Source: Desulfobacteraceae bacterium
GTDB taxonomy: Bacteria; Desulfobacterota; Desulfobacteria; Desulfobacterales; Desulfobacteraceae
Assembly (NCBI GenBank): GCA_003354055.1
Contig: PIVQ01000112.1
Coordinates: forward strand, 1-14,501
DNA length: 14,501 bases
Direction of reading: 5' to 3'
Shown piece after piece: positions 1 to 5,377 of this stretch (the first letter of the stretch is position 1; every line of letters begins with the position of its first letter). The notes under the pieces were generated by a model. The model worked only from the letters and a program-made list of their open reading frames with translations. It had not been told where the DNA came from and did no database searches. The position numbers were made by a program, and so were the translations under genes.

Positions 1-35
1 CTGAGAACTTTGAATTTGGTCATTCATAATCACGC

Positions 36-64
36 TTGACGTTAGTCATGCGTCGCGTTACTAT
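36..64 (+). promoter_or_regulatory. sigma-70 type promoter of higBA
   Basis: The -35 box TTGACG (36-41) and the -10 box TACTAT (59-64) are separated by exactly 17 bp, a near-consensus arrangement. The -10 box ends only 6 bp before the higB ATG at 71, so transcription should begin at or within a base or two of the start codon. No Shine-Dalgarno sequence precedes that ATG. A weak inverted repeat (TAATCACGC at 27-35 against its degenerate complement at 69-77) flanks the promoter and could be an operator for HigA, but 2 of 9 positions mismatch and I rate that as speculative. Confidence 0.7.
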
Positions 65-70
65 ATTAGC

Positions 71-349
71 ATGATAAAATCTTTTAAGTGCAAACGCACA
101 AAAGCGCTCTCAAAGGGACAACGAGTCAAACAATTCGTATCTATTGAGAATGTTGCACGGCGGAAGCTGAGACAACTTGAGATCGCTAATCAAATAAAAG
201 ATTTGAGAATCCCGCCCGGAAATCACCTTGAGGCGCTCAAGGGGGATCGTTCCGGCCAACACAGCATTCGTATAAACGATCAATGGCGTGTCTGCTTTAA
301 CTGGACGGATGCTGGTGCGGAAAATGTGGAAATAGTTGATTACCATTGA
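71..349 (+). CDS. higB: HigB-type mRNA interferase toxin (RelE/ParE superfamily)
   Basis: This 92-aa protein has the length and motif order of host-inhibition toxin HigB, which cleaves mRNA at the ribosome. It begins with the family-typical MIKSFK. It then has LKGDR at residues 56-60, the strand SIRIND (65-70), QWRVCF (71-76) with the conserved arginine, and it ends in DYH (90-92). These correspond to the basic and C-terminal residues of the HigB active site. The toxin precedes the antitoxin, which is the characteristic reversed order of higBA loci. The higA ribosome site begins inside the higB stop codon region, so the two are co-transcribed. The ATG at 71 fits the family start but has no ribosome-binding site, implying a leaderless mRNA. 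No truncation or frameshift is seen, so the toxin is probably active. Toxin activity itself is inferred. Confidence 0.92.
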   Translation: MIKSFKCKRTKALSKGQRVKQFVSIENVARRKLRQLEIANQIKDLRIPPGNHLEALKGDRSGQHSIRINDQWRVCFNWTDAGAENVEIVDYH

Positions 350-362
350 GGAAGGATGGATT

Positions 363-662
363 ATGAACGAACTTAACCCTATTACACCAGGTGAAATTCT
401 CTTGGAAGAGTTTCTCAAGCCCATGAAGATCAGCCAATATCGGCTGGCCAAGGAAATTGACGTTCCTGCTCAGCGTATCAGTGCGATTGTCGCCGGGAAA
501 CGTTCGGTCACCGCTGATACGGATTTGCGGTTATGTCGTTTTTTTGGTTTGTCCAATGGTTACTGGCTTCGTGCCCAAGCTGCGCATGATACGGAAGTTG
601 CCGAACGCCTCTTGAATGACGTCATAATAAAAATCAAGCCTTGGTCGGAGCAGGTTGCATAA
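363..662 (+). CDS. higA: HigA-type antitoxin, XRE-family helix-turn-helix
   Basis: This 99-aa protein should neutralise HigB and, with it, repress the higBA promoter. The N-terminus (MNELNPITPGEIL, residues 1-13) and the HTH core (about 22-53: ISQYRLAKEIDVPAQRIS, then the recognition-helix region ending IVAGKRSVTADTDLRL) are characteristic of the HigA/VapI subfamily. These are followed by the FFGLSNGYWLRAQ helix (60-72). I chose the ATG at 363 rather than the upstream in-frame ATG at 336. GAGGAAGG at 348-355 sits 7 bp before 363, MNELNPI is the normal family start, and 336 lies inside higB. The gene starts 13 bp after the higB stop. No clear terminator follows: a 5 bp CCCGT/ACGGG stem at 663-685 has no T tract. 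Confidence 0.94.
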   Translation: MNELNPITPGEILLEEFLKPMKISQYRLAKEIDVPAQRISAIVAGKRSVTADTDLRLCRFFGLSNGYWLRAQAAHDTEVAERLLNDVIIKIKPWSEQVA

Positions 663-831
663 CCCGTCTCTTAAGAAATTACGGGAAAGGCGGCACTTTT
701 TCAATCGTCATCTACAAAATAATTTTTCGGGTTGTCAAAAAAGCATTCGTTTCCCGCGCCCTTAGCTTCTCGTTATTCAACCTGTTAGCAACATTGTCAA
801 TATAAAACCATAACGGTTTATGAACCGGTCA
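663..831. other. non-coding stretch between higA and the palindrome
   Basis: I see no coding frame with a ribosome site in either direction. The only structures are weak: CCCGT/ACGGG (663-667/681-685) just after the higA stop, and a CGGTT/AACCG hairpin with a 4-nt loop (814-818/823-827). It contains scattered A/T runs but no promoter I would defend. Confidence 0.5.
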
Positions 832-950
832 GGTCCGGGTGGGGTGTCCGAGCCATCAGGTCGCAATTTTTTACCGCCTCGATTTTCGGCCTAACCAATT
901 TGTAAGTCGGTAAAAAATTGATCGATCAGGCCGGAGATCACACCCGGACC
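832..950. repeat. long imperfect palindrome with a perfect 13 bp inner stem
   Basis: CAATTTTTTACCG (864-876) is the exact reverse complement of CGGTAAAAAATTG (908-920), separated by 31 nt. Outside these, GGTCCGGGTG (832-841) is the exact reverse complement of CACCCGGACC (941-950). The 20-22 nt between the outer and inner arms also pair partly, for example TCCG-GCC elements against GGCCGGA at 928-935. The whole 119 bp can therefore fold as one bulged hairpin. It lies between the 3' end of higA and the 3' end of dsdA. No T tract follows either stem in a terminator position. It may be a MITE or REP-like repeat, a cruciform, or a transcribed structured RNA. Confidence 0.75.
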
Positions 951-1004
951 GGCGGTTGATATGCCTCTCATTCAAAACCAAATCAGAAAAACACCTACCT
1001 TTGA

Positions 1005-2351
1005 TCAGGATTTCCCTTTGGCATAGTAGGCATCCATAACATCTACCGGTACCATGCTGCCGCCCGTTGCCCAGGCAATATGGACGGCATTGGACATATA
1101 TTGTTCCAGACCCTGTTGTTTAATGTACGCCTTTCCCTGCTCGGTACTGCATAGATCAAAGGCTCCCGGGATTCCAGCTATGGCGGAGGGTTCAAGATAA
1201 ATATTTTCCGTATCCGCAGTCAGGCGGAGTAAGTCATAGAGATGTGCATCCTTAACCGTGTAAACCCCGCTGATCATCCCTTCCAGGGATTTGCCCACAA
1301 ATCCGGATGGGCTTGGGACTGCCAGGCCGTCGGCGTCGGTTACGTTATCCAGTCCGAAATCACGGACATTGATCTTTTCATGGAGACCTGTCATCAGCCC
1401 TAAGAGCATGCAGGGAGAGGCCGTGGGTTCGGCAAAGAAGCAGTGGACATTGTCTTTGAATGCCTGCTTTAAGCCGAATGTTATTCCTCCGGGGCCGCCG
1501 CCGACGCCGCAGGGCAGGTAGACAAAGAGGGGATGCTGTTTATCCACCCGTATGTTCATTTCATCCAACTGCTGTTTCAGCCTTGGGGCAGCCACGGCAT
1601 ATCCTAAGAAAAGATCGGTGGAATTTTCATCATCGATAAAGTGCATGTCGGGATCCTGCTCAGCCTGGTGCCGGCCCTCTTCCACTGCCTTGCTGTAATC
1701 GGAGTCATATTCGATTACCTGAGCCCCTTTTTCCCGAAGCATGTCTTTTTTCCATAGCTTGGCATCGGCAGACATGTGGACAAAGACCTTAAAGCCCAAC
1801 CGGGCACTCATGATTCCTATACTCAGCCCCAGATTCCCAGTGGAGCCGACCGCAATTGAATATTGGGAAAAGAACTGCCTGAACTCATCACTGTCAAGGA
1901 TGCCATAATCATCTTCCGGCGTGAGGAGTTTGTGTTCAAAGGCAAGATCTTCGGCATGTTTGAGGACCTCATAGATCCCTCCCCTTGCCTTTATGGAGCC
2001 TGAAATGGCAAGATGGCTGTCACATTTGAGCAGCAGCGTGCCCGGGATCCGTTCACCGGCCAACCTGGCCTGAAGGGAAGGAACTCTTTTTAGGGGGGAC
2101 TCGATGATCCCCCTTGTTTTTCGGGTTTCCGGAAATACTCTGGAGATATAGGAGGCAAACCTGTCTAATCTGTCTTCTGCGTCTTTTATATCAGCCTCCG
2201 AAAGGGATATCCTTCTTTTGGCAGTTTCAAAACTGCTGTATGTAGGATTGGTCCAGAATACCTCTTTGCTGCTCATGATAGGGGTCAGCACCGGGTGTTT
2301 TTCCACCCATGGGGCCGGATCTATCCCGTTTGGTGATTTACCTGCGATCAT
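1005..2351 (-). CDS. dsdA: D-serine ammonia-lyase (D-serine dehydratase)
   Basis: The 448-aa product matches the usual DsdA length (about 440) and fold type II PLP-enzyme layout. It would convert D-serine to pyruvate and ammonia in the cytoplasm. Visible motifs are the PLP-binding lysine in SGSIKARGG (K121), the substrate/phosphate region [11 protein letters not shown] (169-179), the glycine loop CGVGGGPGG (281-289) that holds the PLP phosphate, and the C-terminal ATGGSMVP (428-435). The ATG at 2351 is preceded by AGGAGA with 5 bp spacing. The gene follows the HD-GYP gene after 28 bp and is probably the last gene of the rsmA transcript. Neither a dsdC-like regulator nor a dsdX permease is nearby, unlike in enterobacteria, so the D-serine may come from internal peptidoglycan turnover or another importer (inference). 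A related D-threonine/D-serine specificity cannot be excluded. Confidence 0.94.
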   Translation of the reverse strand: MIAGKSPNGIDPAPWVEKHPVLTPIMSSKEVFWTNPTYSSFETAKRRISLSEADIKDAEDRLDRFASYISRVFPETRKTRGIIESPLKRVPSLQARLAGERIPGTLLLKCDSHLAISGSIKARGGIYEVLKHAEDLAFEHKLLTPEDDYGILDSDEFRQFFSQYSIAVGSTGNLGLSIGIMSARLGFKVFVHMSADAKLWKKDMLREKGAQVIEYDSDYSKAVEEGRHQAEQDPDMHFIDDENSTDLFLGYAVAAPRLKQQLDEMNIRVDKQHPLFVYLPCGVGGGPGGITFGLKQAFKDNVHCFFAEPTASPCMLLGLMTGLHEKINVRDFGLDNVTDADGLAVPSPSGFVGKSLEGMISGVYTVKDAHLYDLLRLTADTENIYLEPSAIAGIPGAFDLCSTEQGKAYIKQQGLEQYMSNAVHIAWATGGSMVPVDVMDAYYAKGKS

Positions 2352-2379
2352 CCTGTCTCCTGTTCTTTACCGCCCCGGG

Positions 2380-3753
2380 TTAGCCGGGCATGGCGATGGT
2401 TTTGATAAATGAAGGGAGGCTGTCGTACACCTCTTTGGGGGTCTGGACGCTCCTGTCAGCATCCACCTGAAAAGAGGTGTTTTTCGTGCTCACATCAAAG
2501 GGGTCTGGCTGGGCGCTCAAGGGGGCCAGATCGGTATCGGTAAAGGGAAGGACAATGGGGCCGCGGCTTTCCAGCACATAGGCCATCTGGCCGTTTTTCA
2601 GAAAGACGATACTGCCCGGCGGGTATAATCCGATGCTGCTGACAAAGGCGTGCAGGATGAACTGAAGCATGGGATCTTTTTTCACGTAGGTTCTGAACAA
2701 TTCCGTGGTAGCCGTGACCTGGTTGAGGGCATCTTTATAGCTGCGTTTGGAAATCATGGCATCGTAAATATCCATGAGTTTACAGATCCGGACATAGATG
2801 GGGATTTCCGAGAACTTGCGGTTATGGGGATAGCAATTTTTCTCTCCGCTAAACAGCGGGCCGTGATGGTATTGGACCATGTTGGAAAGCACCGAGTTAT
2901 TCATATGATTTCTTTCCAGAATCTTGCTGCCGAATTCATAGGAGTGGCGCTGCATCATTTGCTGTTCGTCTTTGGTCAGGCCGGTCTTTTTGTTCAAAAG
3001 GGTTTCCGGTACCAGGGCTTTGCCCATATCATAGATAAAAAAGCCTAAAGACATCTCGTCCAGATCATCCGGGTAGTAATAGGAAAAACTGCGGGTTTCC
3101 TCAGATACTGCCATGGCCGGGTCTGCCCAAAGGGCTTTTTCTATTGATCTTGAAAACGCTTCGTTAAACCGGTGAAGCACTGCTGTGCCCATGGCACAGA
3201 CATTCACGGCGTGGCCGTAAAGGTAGTCATCATATAAAAAGAGTTCCCGGCCCATATAGGAAAAGGGGTGGTTGGTGTCCAGAGAAAAATCCACAAGTTC
3301 TGTCACCTGGGATTCAACCGCCTGGACGTCGAATTGGCCCTTGTTTTTCCGGATTTGGGCAAGGCTCTTTTTCAGACAGGCGGCGGCCTTGGTATGTCTG
3401 AGGGTTGCCTCCTCCCGGATTTCCCGAATCTCTTTTAAGCGCTGGGTGATGTCCTGGTCCGAGTGGGGATCAGGGGTTTCCCTGTCTCCTGGCTCCGGAA
3501 GGGCCAGGCTGCCGTCGGCCGCCAATTTGATCTGATTGCCGCTGCCGTCAAAAAGTCCGCCGCCCTTGGCCACTGGTACGGACCTAAGACCGTTCCGGCG
3601 GATAACTTCAAGGGTTTTCACCTGGTCCACCACAATATCTTTGGCAAGAAGCAATGTTCCATCCCGATCATAGACATCCACCCCGGTTTTTACGGCTCCC
3701 CCGTCCCGGACAATGGCAATCAGGTTGTCAATTGAAAACATGGCTTCAATCAT
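2380..3753 (-). CDS. degenerate HD-GYP domain protein
   Basis: This 457-aa soluble protein has an N-terminal region (about 1-90) of the kind preceding HD-GYP domains, a charged helical linker (95-140), and an HD-GYP domain (about 170-390). HD-GYP proteins normally hydrolyse c-di-GMP. Several ligands are kept: H181, D242, K245, H270, the HH pair 296-297, D328 in MDIYDA, and SKRSYKDA (335-342). IGLYPPGSIVFL (374-385) is also typical. However, the HD dyad reads YD (Y241-D242 in FFIYDMGK), HHE reads HHG, and the GYP signature reads NCYP (306-309). There is also a roughly 35-residue insertion between H181 and the dyad. With a metal-ligand histidine missing, it may be a c-di-GMP sensor or an altered hydrolase. 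I chose the ATG at 3753 because AAGGA (3764-3768) precedes it; the next ATG at 3741 has no ribosome site. It starts 6 bp after rsmA. Confidence 0.86.
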   Translation of the reverse strand: MIEAMFSIDNLIAIVRDGGAVKTGVDVYDRDGTLLLAKDIVVDQVKTLEVIRRNGLRSVPVAKGGGLFDGSGNQIKLAADGSLALPEPGDRETPDPHSDQDITQRLKEIREIREEATLRHTKAAACLKKSLAQIRKNKGQFDVQAVESQVTELVDFSLDTNHPFSYMGRELFLYDDYLYGHAVNVCAMGTAVLHRFNEAFSRSIEKALWADPAMAVSEETRSFSYYYPDDLDEMSLGFFIYDMGKALVPETLLNKKTGLTKDEQQMMQRHSYEFGSKILERNHMNNSVLSNMVQYHHGPLFSGEKNCYPHNRKFSEIPIYVRICKLMDIYDAMISKRSYKDALNQVTATTELFRTYVKKDPMLQFILHAFVSSIGLYPPGSIVFLKNGQMAYVLESRGPIVLPFTDTDLAPLSAQPDPFDVSTKNTSFQVDADRSVQTPKEVYDSLPSFIKTIAMPG

Positions 3754-3759
3754 GGCCGG

Positions 3760-4605
3760 TCATTCCTTTTTCATTTCCCAAACCGCATCTGCCAGGGTTA
3801 CAAATTCCTCAATGGTAAGGGTTTCAGCCCTGCGTACCGGGTCAATACCGGCCCGTTCAAGGGCCTGCCCCGCCTCTGGTTTTTCAAAATCCAGCTCTCC
3901 GCCGGCCATGGAGTTCTTAAGGGTTTTTCTTCTTTTTGAAAATGCCGCCTTTATCACACTAAACAAAAGGTCTTCTTTTTCTTCGCTCATGCCGGGTGCG
4001 TCGAAAAAGTCAAACCTAAGGACGGTGGAATCCACATCCGGTCTGGGAAAAAATGAATTGGGACGGATGTTTACCAGATGCCTTATTTTGGCGGCATATT
4101 GCACCACGGCAGTGAGCCTTGAATAATCTCGTCCGCCGGGTTCCGCCTTCAGGCGCACGGCCAATTCCTTCTGAAACATGAGAAAGGCTTTGTCAACAAC
4201 TGATCGGGTCTTTACCAGCTTGAACAGAATCTGTGATGAAATATTATAGGGAAGGTTTCCCATAACCACCAGGCGGTTATCACCGGCAATCTCCCGGATA
4301 TCGGTTTTAAGAATATTCTGATTGATAATTTTTACATTTGATATCCCGGCCTCTGCCAGTTCTTCTTCCAGAATAGGAATGAGACGTCTGTCTTTTTCGA
4401 CCGCCACAACCTGACCGGCAGCCTTTGCCAGGGGAATCGTCAGGGCACCTAAGCCCGGTCCGACTTCCAAAACAAGGGTATCTTTTGTAATGCCGGCATG
4501 GCCCACGATCATCTGCGCAGTGCTTGGATCGGATAAGAAATTCTGCCCCATCTCCTTGCCGGCATACAGGTTTGCTCTTTTCAACAACTCTCGGGGATGT
4601 GTCAT
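3760..4605 (-). CDS. rsmA: 16S rRNA (adenine1518-N6/adenine1519-N6)-dimethyltransferase
   Basis: RsmA (KsgA) dimethylates two adjacent adenosines in the 3' terminal helix-45 loop of 16S rRNA during 30S assembly, using S-adenosylmethionine. The 281-aa length is normal. Motifs in order are GQNFLSD (20-26), SAM-binding motif I EVGPGLGALT (47-56), the acidic end of strand 2 VAVEKD (67-72), catalytic motif IV NLPYNIS (117-123), MFQKELAVRL (143-152), FFPRPDVDSTV (185-195), and the C-terminal FSKRRKTLKN (222-231) and RRAETLTIEEF (258-268). The ATG at 4605 has GGAG (4614-4617) 8 bp upstream. It heads a likely operon with the HD-GYP gene and dsdA. Confidence 0.97.
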   Translation of the reverse strand: MTHPRELLKRANLYAGKEMGQNFLSDPSTAQMIVGHAGITKDTLVLEVGPGLGALTIPLAKAAGQVVAVEKDRRLIPILEEELAEAGISNVKIINQNILKTDIREIAGDNRLVVMGNLPYNISSQILFKLVKTRSVVDKAFLMFQKELAVRLKAEPGGRDYSRLTAVVQYAAKIRHLVNIRPNSFFPRPDVDSTVLRFDFFDAPGMSEEKEDLLFSVIKAAFSKRRKTLKNSMAGGELDFEKPEAGQALERAGIDPVRRAETLTIEEFVTLADAVWEMKKE

Positions 4606-4669
4606 ACCCTGTGCTCCATTTTCTTTATAGTCAAATTTGGTCCTGTCAGCTTGGCCTGCCAGTTTTCAC

Positions 4670-4698
4670 ATCATAGCACAGGGGGAGAAAAGGTACAA
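4670..4698 (-). promoter_or_regulatory. extended -10 promoter upstream of rsmA
   Basis: Read on the minus strand, TTGTAC (4698-4693) and TATGAT (4675-4670) are separated by 17 bp. The -10 box is preceded by TGC, giving an extended -10 (TGCTATGAT). Transcription would begin near 4663, leaving a leader of about 60 nt before rsmA. This is the best candidate promoter for the rsmA / HD-GYP / dsdA operon. Confidence 0.5.
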
Positions 4699-4811
4699 AA
4701 TTTGATAAAACAATTGATTAAGACAAAAGCTAAAGTAAAAAAAAGAGGAATGCCAGGCTAACCCCCTCAAGCCACAGGCAATTACTTTACTCTTCTTTAC
4801 AAATTTACTAC
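4699..4811. other. A/T-rich divergent intergenic spacer
   Basis: This is part of the 383 bp gap between the divergent rsmA and the small winged-helix gene. It contains a purine-rich run around 4730-4750 and no open frame with a ribosome site. Apart from the promoters reported on either side I see no operator-like palindrome that I can defend. A short TTAGG/CCTAA pair further right (near 4900-4922) has only 5 bp arms. Confidence 0.4.
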
Positions 4812-4840
4812 TTGACTTTATGAGGGTTCGGAAGTAATTT
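4812..4840 (+). promoter_or_regulatory. candidate promoter for the winged-helix / peptidase operon
   Basis: TTGACT (4812-4817) and TAATTT (4835-4840) are spaced by 17 bp on the plus strand, followed by more A/T-rich sequence that could serve as an alternative -10. The predicted leader before the ATG at 4989 would be about 140 nt, long enough to hold further control, but no clear riboswitch or attenuator is visible in it. Confidence 0.45.
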
Positions 4841-4988
4841 TTAATTATATTTCACTTGGGCAACATGCATCATCTCCCCAAAACGAAACGGCAATTTGTC
4901 TTAGGTTTACTGCATTGCCTAATAATTTCCACCATGAATGCATATGGGACCTTTGCCTGACATCTAAATTTTTAAGGAGACATACACC

Positions 4989-5348
4989 ATGGAACAGACC
5001 GATTTTGGCGCCAATTGGGAAAACTTCATTAAAATGCTCTTGCACCGCTTAGACATTCCCACCAAAGAAGATATCAACAATCTCCACGCAAGGCTTGACA
5101 AGCTGGAGCAATTAATCTATCAGAAACAGCCCGCTGGCAGGCAGGATGGAAAACCCAGGTCCTCCAAGAAAAAAAGTGCATCTTCCATTGTTCTGGAAAT
5201 CATTGAAAATCATCCTGAAGGGACCAATTTTAGAACCATCAAGGCTGCCACAGGGTTCGATGACAAGAAACTGAGAAACATTATTTTCAGACTGGACAAG
5301 ATTAAAAAAATCCAGCGGGTCAGCCGGGGGATTTATAAAAAACTTTAG
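4989..5348 (+). CDS. small coiled-coil / winged-helix protein, putative DNA-binding
   Basis: I do not recognise a named family for this 119-aa protein. Residues 1-45 form an amphipathic helix-turn-helix stretch (LDIPTKEDINNLHARLDKLEQLI, shown here only as the span 21-43). It resembles the heptad segment of phasin-like proteins and probably oligomerises. Residues 46-66 are a basic Lys/Ser/Pro linker. Residues 66-119 look like a compact winged helix: VLEIIENHPEG, then FRTIKAATGFDDKKLRNIIFR as the likely recognition region (81-101), and a wing RVSRGIYKK (110-118). AAGGAG (4974-4979) lies 9 bp before the ATG. The peptidase gene follows after 29 bp, so the two are probably co-transcribed. The DNA-binding role is inferred from predicted fold only. 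Confidence 0.8.
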   Translation: MEQTDFGANWENFIKMLLHRLDIPTKEDINNLHARLDKLEQLIYQKQPAGRQDGKPRSSKKKSASSIVLEIIENHPEGTNFRTIKAATGFDDKKLRNIIFRLDKIKKIQRVSRGIYKKL

Positions 5349-5377
5349 CAACATACAACCGAGCAGGACATAAAACC

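Noticed and set aside
660..900. Possible integron attC site after the higBA cassette (GCATAAC near 656, GTTAGCA near 784, GCCTAAC at 889-895)
   Set aside because: Toxin-antitoxin pairs are common integron cassettes, but no properly paired R'/R'' and L'/L'' boxes in the right order and spacing are found, and neighbouring genes are not cassette-like.
864..920. Perfect 13 bp stem read as the dsdA or higA terminator
   Set aside because: The loop is 31 nt and no T tract follows the second arm on either strand; the T/A run is inside the stem.
4900..4922. TTAGG/CCTAA inverted repeat as an operator for the winged-helix gene
   Set aside because: Only 5 bp arms with 12 non-matching bases between them, close to chance in A/T-rich DNA.
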